A DNA stretch of 64,000 nt from Carallia brachiata (taxonomy: Eukaryota > Streptophyta > Magnoliopsida > Malpighiales > Rhizophoraceae). The notes under the pieces are model-generated. The model saw nothing but the letters and a program-made list of their open reading frames with translations, did no database searches and had not been told where the DNA came from. The stretch lies in NCBI GenBank assembly GCA_021464245.1, contig JADCRB010000010.1:405001-469000 (forward strand), given 5' to 3'. The translations under genes were made by a program, and so were the position numbers. Numbering within the stretch: the first letter of the stretch is position 1; the number at the start of each line of letters is the position of its first letter. Shown here piece by piece: positions 51,662 through 62,125 of this stretch.

Positions 51662-53031
51662 CTTTGTTCACATTCTGACCTCCAGGTCCACCACTTCTAG
51701 CAAAATTCATGGTGACATTATCTGCATGAACACATTGACCAAGAACAAAAGCCAATACGTTCAAATACAAATCAATAATCACTTAGAACGTGGAACGCCA
51801 ATCAAAGTAGACTCATATCCTAAGATAGGAGACACCATCCGTATCTAGCATAATACTGCAAGCCAAATAAACCAGGACCAAATTAACAGTCCTTGAGGGA
51901 TCTTCATCTGGACCAAGCAAGAGAAGACCCAATTGACAGCTATAAAATCAGAATCAGGCAAACATAGATTCCAAAATGGTGGTGCTTGGAGCATTACAAT
52001 CTAATCAGGCACACCATTGCAATACAAGGACCTTCACTAATGACCCCAAATTGTTGTTCAACTAAGCCCCTGGAAATATGGTTTTTGTGAGCTGCTTCCA
52101 GAATACCAAAAGAAGGGCCACAAAGAGACAAGAAACAGCTGCTGTTAGAACAGCAGTAATTTTTATGCGCATCTTCGTGAAAACAAAGTTCCGAGTAGTG
52201 AACGAAGATCAAATGACATATGTTTACAGGCATCATTTACTGCATATGTATCCTACTTAACAGTTAATACAAGGAAAAAGGTTCCATGGCAGTCTGTCTA
52301 GACGCAAGAAGACAGTAAAAAGAAAAAAGAATTTTCTCTTCTTATTTTTGCCCATTTTCTGCAGCATATCCCAATTAGGATCAAGCGGCATTATCAACTG
52401 AACTAACTTCACAAATTGTCCTCAACCAAAATCCCGTTCACCAATAAAATATAAGAAGTTTTCTTTCCACTTACTATCATTTTCTCAGTAGCCAAACAGA
52501 AACTTCATTCAATACCAAAGACCAACAACCCAATCAAATTCCACACAGGAAAATGAAGAAAAACTCAAAATTTAAATCCCCTTCTTTTTTTCCTCTTCCA
52601 TTTACATTTACTGGCTAATTTATATGCTAATAATAATAATTAAAAAAAAAGGTGATTAATGCAAGAGGGAAAAAATTGAAAAAAAAAAATTCTTTTATAT
52701 GGAGTGGGATTGTAGAAGTACCGAGGGTGATTTTCGGAGGAGGCGGCTCATTCCCGGCCGCGCTGGCTCCCTCATCGGCTTCCTTGAGGAGCTTCTGAAC
52801 TTGCGAGAGCCGAGCCGATACCTTGTTGTCATCTGGGGCAGCGGCGGCGCACCTCACCGGACTGAAGCTGATTTGCCGGTGCGGGAATTGAACGGCGGTC
52901 AAGCAAATGCAGGGCAAAGTAGTCGTACGGACAGGGTGTAACGAGGTGGAGGAAAAACAAGACAAACGATGATTAAGGAACAGCTCTTTCAGCAGTACCA
53001 TGTTAGAAGAGGTAGTTCTGACGACCGCCAT
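51662..53031 (-). pseudogene. ICT1-like (GGQ) peptide-release protein, 3' exons missing
   Basis: Exon 1 (53031-52722) encodes an organellar-targeting leader rich in Arg, Ser and Thr (MAVVRTTSSNMVLLKEL), then SQVQKLLKEADEG and PPPPKITL. Exon 2 (51721-51662) continues in phase with DNVTMNFARSGGPGGQNVNK, the GGQ motif that enters the ribosomal peptidyl-transferase centre in class I release-factor-like proteins. The expected next part (NTKVDMRF-type sequence and the basic C-terminal tail) was not found in the ~870 bp before the synthetase gene on the same strand. Reading through the donor adds about 23 unrelated residues and a stop. In intact homologues this protein releases peptides from stalled organellar ribosomes. 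I read it as a 3'-truncated gene; a very long intron skipping the neighbouring gene is the unlikely alternative. Confidence 0.65.
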
Positions 53032-53061
53032 GTTTCCTTCTTTCTTTCTTTCTTTCTTTCT
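53032..53061. repeat. (TTTC)n microsatellite in the leader of the ICT1-like gene
   Basis: About seven TTTC units directly upstream (minus-strand sense) of the ATG at 53031; as RNA it is a GAAA repeat. Confidence 0.85.
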
Positions 53062-53782
53062 AGCCAGTTAATTAATGCAGTAGAAGGCCACCGCACATGG
53101 GTTTATGATTGCCATAGATAAACAACGTGAAGCCCTAAAAAAATGGTTTGATTTATTGGGGATTTGTTGGTGGAATTGTGGTGATGGTTTGCACGGTGTC
53201 GTTTGGGCAACTCCCATGTTTTTATTTATTTATTATTATTTTTATTATTACACATCAATACTGATTAATTTTATCTACTTTTTTTTTTATGTGTAACTCA
53301 TTTATTATTTTATATCATATATGTTTATTTTTTTATTTTTTATTTTAAATAAATATCACTTATTATGTAGTACAAGTAATTTTTTTCCTTATTTTTCTTG
53401 GTTATGCATTTTTTATCCAGAAAAAAAAAATTATAACAAGTATGTTCGTTATTAGATCTACATGCTGAGACCAAAGTATTCTTATTTGTATGTCTCATTC
53501 AAGCAAACCTTCTCTAAGCCAACCATGACCATTGTGAAATTTAAATTTAACTGTGCACAGCCAATAATAGTCAAATTAAACAAATATTTAGATTATGAAT
53601 AGAAGAAATATACTTAATTACCATCAAACTACTCTCTCAAATAATCAATTATGTATATTTAGATTGCATATATTTTAAACATATATAAATAATCGTTAAC
53701 ACGATATATATATATATCAGCGCGACATATATATGAGGGTGACACGCATGGCCATAAGTGGCTGAAGTCGTACTTATCAATT
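53062..53782. other. Intergenic DNA, no gene seen
   Basis: AT-rich, with a short (AT)n at about 53705-53717 and 'GCGACATATATATG' just before the start of the O-fucosyltransferase duplication. No supported feature. Confidence 0.4.
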
Positions 53783-55692
53783 GTAAGTTCTGAGCATGAC
53801 TTTTGTTTTGTTCTAGTTATTATAGACTATCTGGATTTGATGCTAATTTGCTATCCCTTCATAGCTCCAGGAGAGTCAAGCGGATGCCTTCTTGTTCACG
53901 CAAATGGTGGTCTCAACCAGATGCGATCTGGGGTCTGTATTTACTTTTCTTCGTCTGCTAAATTGTAAATTTTTATTAATATCCCTGCTTGCTTCTGTCA
54001 AACAAAATTGCGTTCCTGAACACAGATACATGACATGGTGGCGGTCGCCCGTATCATAAATGCCACCCTCGTAGTTCCGGAGCTGGATAAAAGATCATTT
54101 TGGCAAGATTCAAGGTGACTTGTTCGTATGGAGTTTATAAGATTCAGGCCTATCTCCGCATTTATCTTCTTAATGATGCCATAATTTATTTGTTTCCCTG
54201 ATCTGCAGTAATTTCTCTGATGTTTTTGATGAAGATCATTTTATCAGTAATCTAGCTAATGGCGTGAAAGTTGTAAAAAAGATTCCTAAGGAAATGGCTA
54301 CCGCTCCGAAGGCGGTTATGCCTTTTAGAAGATGGTCTGGTTTAGACTACTACCAGGAGGCGTTAGCAAGCATGTTGGATAATTATAAGGCCTATCGACT
54401 TAAATTCCATTGCCTGTTTCTTGAGGGTAAGTATTGGATAATCTAATTGCAGATTTTTCCACAGGTTATTCGAGCTGATGAGTCCGACTCTCGTCTTACA
54501 AATAACAATCTTCCTCTAGACATTCAGAAGCTGTGCTGTCGTGCTTGCTGTGAAGCCCTTCGTTTTGCACCTAGAATTGAAGCAATGGGAAAGGTACTTT
54601 TTATGTTTAATGGAGTGACCATATCTCTCTTGCAGCACATTTGATGAATTTCTTGCATTTCTATTGTAGCTGTTGGTGGATCGTATGAGGTCCTATGGTC
54701 CTTATATTGCTCTCCATCTAGGATATGAGAAGGACTTGCTAGCATTTAGTGGATGCACCCATGGTTTATTGCCTGCTGAAGCTGAGGAACTTCAAGCAGA
54801 TTAGGTGATACTTAGTTATACAGTGAGCTCCTAAGAATGATCAGTGTTCAGGCTTGTAGTGTAAATAATTTGTTTGATATGCAGAGAAGAAACGAGATAT
54901 CAATGTTTTTAATTCTAAACTTTTAAATTTTTTTACGGTTGAATTTTAAACTTAAACTTTTTTGACATTTCATTTGAGTTATAAACATTTTAATTTTCTA
55001 CCAAATCAGTCCATCTGTTTACCAAAAGTGATCAATCTATTAAAAAAAGATTTTAACTTTACAAAAAGTTATTTTAAAAAAATTAAATATATGAATTGAA
55101 TGTCTTTTTTATAAAAAAATATACATATTACCTATTTAATTCGTACATTTGTTGATTAAAAAAATATTAATGTGCATATTTTGTTGATGAAAAAGTATTT
55201 AATTCATATATTTAACTTTTTTAAAATAATTTTTATTAAATTAAACTCATTTATTAATCGATTGACCATTTTTTGTAACTTGAAGGACTGATGTAGTATG
55301 AAATAAAAAAGTTTAGAACTCAAGTAAAATATTAAAAAAGTTTAGAAATCAAATGTAAAATAACTTAAAAATTTAGAATTAAAAATATTAATATTTGTTA
55401 GCTAAAAAGAAAAAGAGATTGATCCTAGAGAGCAGAGATTTAAAGGTGCTTGCCCGTTAACACCAACTGAGGTTGTAATGTTTCTGACTGCTCTCGGTTA
55501 CCCATCAGACACTCCCATATATATTGCTGCGGGAGAGATATATGGAGGTGACTCTCACATGACCGATCTGTGGTCTCGTTATCCCATCTTGATAAGCAAG
55601 GTAGGCTTGTGTAGCATTTCATTGTGAATGTGCTTGATTTTCTGCTTGTGTGTCGCTTGTTTTATTGTTAGTTGAAGCACTTTTTGCCTAGA
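53783..55692 (+). pseudogene. Partial second copy of the O-fucosyltransferase gene, interrupted by a foldback element
   Basis: Homology to the 41.3-kb copy begins at the intron donor GTAAGTTCTG (53783, equivalent to 42287) and ends near 55692 (equivalent to about 43770). Exon equivalents are 53865-53932, 54026-54114, 54209-54389, 54465-54593, 54670-54804, 54885-54893 and about 55413-55600. This copy keeps the Trp and Glu codons that are stops in the other copy (RSFWQDS; YYQEALAS) and the intact LGYPSDTPIYIA segment. It has its own damage: a 1-nt insertion near 54793 that creates a stop at the exon end, a GT-to-GC donor after 54389, a ~500-bp element inserted into an exon at 54894, and missing 5' and 3' exons. 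Confidence 0.88.
54894..55397 (+). mobile_element. Foldback element, second copy of the 17.8-kb family, inside a pseudogene exon
   Basis: Aligns end to end with 17801-18300: 'GAGATATCAATGTTTTTAAT' at the left, shared 'CTACCAAATCAGTCCAT.TGTTTACCAAAA.TGATCAATC' in the first arm, and 'TTAGAATTAAAAATATTAATATTTG' at the right. The termini have drifted (GGGATATC to GAGATATC; ACATCCC to ATATTTG) and no target duplication is visible. Just to the right, 55398-55412 does not match the parent exon well, so some flanking sequence may have been lost or altered. Confidence 0.85.
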
Positions 55693-56809
55693 TATGGTTT
55701 AGTGTTCACTAAGTATATAATTTGAGTTACAATATAATGGTTTGAATATCATATTGACATATCTAAGTTAAATTCTTTTCTATTTTAACTGAAAAAAAAA
55801 AAGAAAAAACATTTTTTTGACTTTGTAAAAATAATTTAAAATAATATATATTATAATTAAATTTATAAAAAATAAATTATTAAAAATTATTAAATAAAAT
55901 TATTGTTAGTTATGTATTTATTAAGTATTGCCTTAAAAGGAGACGTGCCCAACTCTCGCAGAAGGCTGGACTGCTCTCTAACAGTCTACTCAGTTTGAAA
56001 TAGTCCAGATGGCCATACGCTGAAAGCCAGCTGGTGTCAACCCAAACTTCGCAGCGAAAATTCATATCCAGCCTGTCACTCCAATTGCCCATCCCTTTCA
56101 TTTCCCTGTTCTAACGTTGCCCCATGACTTTCCCACAAACAAATGTCAAGGAACTGTGACAGGCTCTTTTTTTTTTTTTTTTTTTTATCCTTTTTGAAAA
56201 TTTTCTAATTTCACGGACACGAGTGAGACTACGTGTGATCTGCACGCTCGACATTTATCACAAATAGAAGATAGTGATTGGAGGAGCTATTGCAAAGCTG
56301 TAATGATAACACCATACAAGCAAGGTAGCATCTACCAATTTGTCACTTAAGATTATGTTAGATCACTACGTGAAATAAATTAGGCCATTTACTGAACTTG
56401 TAAAAGAATAAAATCTTATGAATTTAACAAACGTGACTATACTATTTGCAATCATATAAAATAATATAGATATAATTTTACAACTTAACTTGACGTATCC
56501 ATCAAACTCCTGATTTGTGCAAGCCGCTGAGCTCTTTAAGGGGATCACCAATGCTAAGCGCTTGTGGCTTCATTTGGCTACTTTGGGTCCGTCTAATTTC
56601 GGACCGGCCGGCCAAAGCTAGATGGATGCGACGTAACTCGAACACCGAAAAGAAAAAAAGAAAAAGAAAAAGGACCCATCTTAGACTTTAGTGTCCTTTT
56701 TTTTTTGGTTTTTTTTTTTTTGTTTTGTTTAACTTTATTGTCCTTTTCTGAGCAAGTTCCCGTTGCTCTCTCACCCAATGAAAGGCCCCCCCAACTCTTT
56801 GTGCAGCAG
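55693..56809. other. Intergenic DNA between the pseudogene and the EXORDIUM-like gene
   Basis: Contains long T-runs (56167-56187, 56697-56721) and short frames of no recognised content. The last few hundred bases presumably serve as promoter for the EXORDIUM-like gene. Confidence 0.4.
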
Positions 56810-56817
56810 TATATAAG
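56810..56817 (+). promoter_or_regulatory. TATA box of the EXORDIUM-like gene
   Basis: TATATAAG lies 143 bp upstream of the ATG and is followed by a CT/CA-rich leader. A start near 56845 would give a leader of about 115 nt, normal for a plant gene. Confidence 0.7.
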
Positions 56818-56959
56818 TAGCCTCTTCTGTTACCGGCAGGCCATTCATCTTGCCCAGCAACAAAAGCCATCTCAGCTTTGCTTTCGTTCATCTCTCCCCG
56901 CAGCTAAATCTTCCTTCTTTCTATCAATAACCCTTCCCTTCTCCTTGTGAAATAGGCAG

Positions 56960-57955
56960 ATGCTAAAGATGTTTTCATTTGCTTCCCAGTGTTTTGTGAA
57001 ATTACTTCTTGTAGTATCTCTCTTTCAAATCTCATCTGCTGCTAGGAAGCTCAATGAGCTAGTCCAAGACCAGCCCCAGCTGCTGAGGTACCACAGCGGT
57101 CCTCTACTCTCTGGTAAAATCACAATCAACCTCATATGGTATGGCAATTTCAAGCCCTCCCAGAGAGCTATCATTTCAGACTTCATCACCTCACTGTCAG
57201 CTTCATCACCATCCCAAACCAGCCAGCCCTCCGTCTCCAACTGGTGGAAAACCCTCGAGAAATACTACCATCTCACCTCCAAAAAACCCCTTCTTTCCCT
57301 TAACCTGGGCAAGCAAATACTCGATGAAACCTATTCTCTTGGGAAATCGCTCACGAACAAGCAGATTGTAGAGTTGGCCTCAAAGGGAGACCAGAAAAAT
57401 GCCATCAATGTTGTGCTGACGTCCTCGGATGTTACCGTTGATGGGTTTTGTTTGAACAAATGCGGGACTCACGGATCCGCTGCCGGATCCAAAACTGGCC
57501 AAGCCACTGGCAAGAACTACAAATTCGCCTACATCTGGGTTGGCAACTCGGAGACGCAATGCCCCGGTTACTGCGCGTGGCCATTCCACCAGCCAATCTA
57601 CGGACCACAGAGCCCACCCTTGGTCCCTCCTAACAATGATGTGGGCCTTGACGGTATGGTGATCAATTTGGCCAGCCTCCTGACAGGGACTGCCACAAAC
57701 CCATTTGGAAATGGCTACTTTCAAGGTCCACAGGAGGCACCATTAGAGGCTGCATCGGCTTGTACTGGTGTCTACGGAAAAGGGGCTTATCCAGGTTACG
57801 CTGGTAACTTATTGGTGGATTCTACTACTGGTGCTAGCTACAATGCAAAGGGCGATAATGGCCGCAAGTACTTGTTACCTGCTTTATACGATCCTTCTAC
57901 TCTTGTTCAACTTTGGTCTAAAATTGTTGGGACAATAATTGGACTTTTGTCTTAG
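56960..57955 (+). CDS. EXORDIUM-like / phosphate-induced protein 1 (PHI-1) family secreted protein
   Basis: Single-exon frame of 331 aa, full family length. Residues 1-27 form a secretory signal peptide ([17 protein letters not shown]); an alternative start is Met4. The PHI-1 domain spans about residues 40-325 and shows the family blocks [97 protein letters not shown] and the end [19 protein letters not shown]. Several conserved cysteines suggest disulphides in the cell wall space. EXORDIUM-type proteins are apoplastic and linked to brassinosteroid- and carbon-dependent growth; a biochemical activity is not established. No damage was seen. A 32-codon relic of a second member lies at 61096. 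Confidence 0.95.
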   Translation: MLKMFSFASQCFVKLLLVVSLFQISSAARKLNELVQDQPQLLRYHSGPLLSGKITINLIWYGNFKPSQRAIISDFITSLSASSPSQTSQPSVSNWWKTLEKYYHLTSKKPLLSLNLGKQILDETYSLGKSLTNKQIVELASKGDQKNAINVVLTSSDVTVDGFCLNKCGTHGSAAGSKTGQATGKNYKFAYIWVGNSETQCPGYCAWPFHQPIYGPQSPPLVPPNNDVGLDGMVINLASLLTGTATNPFGNGYFQGPQEAPLEAASACTGVYGKGAYPGYAGNLLVDSTTGASYNAKGDNGRKYLLPALYDPSTLVQLWSKIVGTIIGLLS

Positions 57956-58435
57956 GTAAGGGGATTAGTGGATTGTATATGTTATATTATATTTATTTAT
58001 AAACTTCAAATTCATTCATTTTTTGTTCAAAAAAAATTCACTCGTTTTTTTTGGGCCTTGTGCGGATTAATGGTAGTGGTCTGCTTCATTCAAATGAACT
58101 TTGTCCGGTTGTCAGCTTACACTTTCCACTTTGCAGCTTTGCTTCTCTGAGACGCGAAGCGCTTTTCAGATTCTTCGATTATTACCAAATACACATGCGA
58201 CGATAGATTTCCGTAGCCTGTAGATTTTAATTTGGAGAGCAAAATTTCACCCTCAAAATTTTCAAAATCGAAACTTTTTTTAAAATTAATTTAAAATGTC
58301 AAAATTAAATCATAAAACATGAGCATATAATCATAAAATTTTACTAAAAATAAAGAAAAAATAAAAATTAATTAATCCTAATAATATATAACTTACAATT
58401 AAATATTTCATACATATTAATTTAATAATAATAAA
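57956..58435. other. 3' flank of the EXORDIUM-like gene; no further gene
   Basis: Probably includes the 3' untranslated region; no other supported feature. Confidence 0.4.
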
Positions 58436-58665
58436 AAGAATTACAATAATTGAACTAACAAGTGTTAGCACGAGTGGCAAGAGTCCACTATCGTTTAACT
58501 GAAGGTATCAAGTTCGAGACCTAAGAATGCAACTGTATTAAATATTTATTAAAAGACCTTTGTTACTTTTCGGGATTTTACTCGAATCAGTTCAGGTTAG
58601 TCAATCCAATAAGTTAGATATTAGGTGGTCTCAGATCTAAAAAAAAAAAAAGAATTATGACAATT
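58436..58665 (+). mobile_element. SINE-like element, family A, copy 5 (best preserved promoter boxes)
   Basis: The body, about 58461-58651, contains A box 'GTTAGCACGAGTGGCAAGAG' and B box 'AAGTTCGAGACC', both close to tRNA-type Pol III promoter elements. The family phrases are 'GCAACTGTATTAAATATTTATTAAAAGACC' and 'CAATCCAATAAGTTAGATATTAGG', followed by an A-run of about 14. Flanking AAGAATTACAATAATT (58436-58451) and AAGAATTATGACAATT (58650-58665) are a probable, diverged target duplication. Confidence 0.75.
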
Positions 58666-61095
58666 TTATTCTTATATAAGAGAAAAATAACTTCATCCTT
58701 TGTTATAGTAGTTTGAGAATAATTTTTTCTTAAATTAGATTTTTTTTGTATTCAATTACTTGTATGCTCTATATAAACCAATTAATATGAATTACTAGGA
58801 AATGTTGCATTAATATGAATTAAATCTGTATATAGATTTGACACGAAAATATCGGAGAGATTTACACAACATGAGTACTGTTTGCTTATATTTAGTATTT
58901 AAATTTAAATAAAAACATATTTTTATAATTTTTTATTATGAATAAGATGAATTATATCTCAAAAATCTATAATAAATAAAATGAGAATTGTAGGATTGAA
59001 TCGGAATTCTATTGATTCTATGATTTGAATCGCAACTCTATAAAAATTCTAACTCAAAACAAACCTATCATAATTCGAATTATTGATTTCATATATAACC
59101 ATAAAATCCTCAGAATACATGATCCGAATCAAGATTTTAACAATCTTATTCACCATTATATGCCTCAGGCCCCTAGAGCATAGCTGTATGGATATTTATT
59201 GTAGGAAAAAAATAATTATCTCGAGATTTTTGTTTAATTAATAAGTTAAAGTGAAACGAATTGTTAATTTTTTATAATTATATTAATATTTTATATAAAG
59301 TAATAAGACATTTCTTTTTTTTTAAATATTTTATAAATGTAGTTATAAAATTTAAATATTCATTAGTACTTCGACGCCTCAGTTCTACGATAATTCAATC
59401 AAAAAATGTCTAAACATGGCCCCGCACACTGCAATACTGGCATGCCACTCGGCCCCATGGTTCTTGTTTTTTTCTTCCACTCTCTTTCCTTCCTGCCTCT
59501 GATCGTATTGAGCGAAATGGTAATGCCATTTAGTTCTTCGGGTACCATCTTCAGGATTCTGTGCCAGGCTGGCCCGGACCCTCGAGTGCCTAACCCTGTC
59601 AAGCTTCCGCAGTAAGCTTTGGTGCCCTAAATGGAAAAATCTTTCTTTGGTTTACTAATTGAAAATTTCTCGGATGAAATAGAAAGCAATACGCAGAGAA
59701 ACCGACAAAAAAAAAAAATGATGATTTGGCAACACAAGAATTTTTTTTTTACGGAAATGTTTCGTATACATGCTTATACACACACTCATACACATATAAA
59801 TATAATAATTATTTTTTATATTATATTAAAAAAAATTTCCTGAAGAAAAATATTTTTTTAAAAAAATCTTATGTGGTACCTATTTTTTATATTCTATAAT
59901 AACATTTATTTAACTCTAACTTTTAATTTTTTTCAAAAAAAAAATTATAATATTCATTCCATGTCAACCGATACGCCCAGTTGGACCCTTTTTTTCATTA
60001 GTGTTGGATATAAAATATAAATATTGAAACCACCCAAAACAAACATCAGAGGCAACACAAGGACTATCAATGGCAAATTTGGGGGGTAAAACTGGCCAGC
60101 ATGATGCTAACTTGATTCTTGCCAGAGTTAGCCAAACAATTCTCGGGAAAATATTGGTACGTAGAATTTTGATGCTCCGGATCAAGCAAGTTTTGAGCGC
60201 TCACTGATGTAGTTGACAATAATATCTTATAGATAATCTCTAACATTGGAAAAACTATCAGATGATTGAGCATCTTGAACATTGGTCATAACAAATAAAA
60301 ATAACATGCAAACTGTGTCTCTTTCTTTCTTTTTATTACATGAATGCCTTAGACTGTGAATTGTGAAGCCCCAATTTTTTAGGTGTGAACAAAAGTCGTC
60401 TTTTGAACATTTTTACCCCTATATTTATTCTTCTTCCATTGGAAGACATTAACTCTCTTATTCAATGCATCTCAACCTGCAGCGCATGCGTAAGGTATAA
60501 AGAGACGCTGCATGGCAACAGGAATTTAATCTAGAAACAGAGGAGTAAATCTTTTAATCAACTGCAACAGCAAATTAGCAACACTTTTTGCAAACTCAAG
60601 TAAATTTTCCGGGGGCTAATGAATTGAAAGAAATTAGAGCTTGAAATTAGTGCAAATCTACACTAAATATTAATGAATTTAAAACTAACAAAGCCACCAA
60701 GAGAAGCAGGGCTTCGAACGCTAGGTTAGAAGAGAGGTATCTTTCCCTTCCATACCTCTAATAATACAACTTTTGTTTACCAAAATTTAAGAAACAAGTA
60801 ATTATTGTGCGCCACATAACATTTGGAAACTGCAAAAGCTCAAAAGGCCAAAAATAACTAGCACGTCCGGATTGTCCTTCGCCACATGAATCAAAACGCA
60901 CTGCTAGAGCGTTACTTTCTTTGAGGGATTGTGTTGACCGTTGAGCCGCCTCATTATTGCACGCGCTATCCCTCCCCTGGTTCTGTCCTTCCCGGATCCT
61001 TATTGGCTTTGACTTTTTGCTACCATTTTCTTTAGCTGGCATAATAATGTCAATGAGGTGCAAATTCAAATTGCAACTTGCAACTTACACGCGAG
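58666..61095. other. Intergenic DNA, no gene seen
   Basis: AT-rich with homopolymers. The modestly GC-richer patch at 59400-59620 has frames on both strands but no recognised domain. Frames at 60067-60282 and 60758-61069 likewise show nothing identifiable. Confidence 0.4.
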
Positions 61096-61192
61096 GGTGG
61101 TCAAAGAAATGCTATTAATGTTTTCTTGACATCTGATGATGTTGCCGTTGAAGGGTTTTGCTCAAGCACGTGTGGGACTCACGGGTGTGCTC
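61096..61192 (+). pseudogene. Relic of an EXORDIUM-like gene (about 32 codons)
   Basis: Translates to NAINVFLTSDDVAVEGFC followed by SSTCGTHGC, which aligns with [27 protein letters not shown] (residues 144-170) of the intact gene 3.5 kb to the left. Homology stops abruptly on both sides. Same strand as the intact gene, so an old tandem duplicate is likely. Confidence 0.75.
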
Positions 61193-61381
61193 TAGATTTT
61201 AATGAAATTGACAGATAATTGATTTGCCATTCAACACTTGAATTTCATTTATCATAATAATCATATATGAGAAAACTTAGAGATTAAGTCTAAAACAACT
61301 ATATATGAGAAGAATAAATTAGTAGAAAATCTTGGGACAAATAAATGGAGATCTCAGTCAAATATAAGAAGATCAGCTAGC

Positions 61382-62061
61382 TAGGAATTGCTTATTTCCT
61401 TTTACTCTGGTCCTAATCTACTAAGATTTTTTTTTTTGGGTGTAAATCCACTAAGAATTTTAATAACTAATTCATCAATGTGTAGAGGTAAACCTGCAAT
61501 TGACAACTCATCTGCAATATTTTTTATTTCCCTCAAATATTCAAGGACTGGTTTTGTGTCCTTTACAATTCTAGCAAGTGATGCTCTTAGACCGTAGATG
61601 AGTGTTTGTGACTTACTGGTGTGAGTATTACAAAGGGTCTCCCAGGCTTGCTTAGCCGTGCTCGCTGTTGCTATTGTTGGCGCGATTGTTGCATCCACCA
61701 AGGCCATTATCATGTTTCAGAGAAGATTATCCAGACGAACCCATAGTTTGTGATCAGGATTCGAAACACTTTCATTGTTTTGTTGGATTGTTGCAGCTGG
61801 ACAAAGGGTGGAACCATCAAGGTATCCAATGAGATCATATCCTTCAAGAAGAGTAATAATTTGAGCGTTCCAACTAGGATAGGTGGTGTTTTTTGTAAGC
61901 TTAAACGGTAATTGGGTGGCTAGATTAAAGATGATCAAGGCAATAGAATTGGTGGGGTTAATTGTATTGTTGATTGGATTTGCAATAGAGATAGTATTGG
62001 TTGAACTAACGACGTTGGAGTTGGAATTTGAGTCCTCAGCCATGGTTGGATAGTCGCTCAT
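61382..62061 (-). mobile_element. Ty1-copia gag N-terminal fragment (UBN2-type)
   Basis: On the minus strand from ATG 62061: a low-complexity Asn/Ser/Thr leader, then KLTKNTTYPSWNAQIITLLEG (retrotransposon gag N-terminal signature), DGSTLCPA and KLWVRLDN. A single in-frame TGA at 61717-61719 separates this from ATIATASTAKQAWETLCNTH and SRTQTLIYGLR-type sequence of the gag capsid region. Near 61410-61450 an imperfect duplication around a poly-A run breaks the frame, and similarity ends near 61382. No LTR or primer-binding site lies upstream where expected. Confidence 0.8.
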
Positions 62062-62125
62062 TTGAGCGAGGAAGAAGAAGAAGAAGAAGAAAGAGAAACA
62101 GACGCTTACTCGTTAGAGCCAAGGA

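Noticed and set aside
56593..56891. Minus-strand Lys-rich frames upstream of the EXORDIUM-like gene
   Set aside because: They are antisense of a poly-T/CT promoter tract and contain no domain.
57025..57724. Several open frames antisense or out of frame within the EXORDIUM-like gene
   Set aside because: They are shadows of a conserved coding sequence with strong codon bias.
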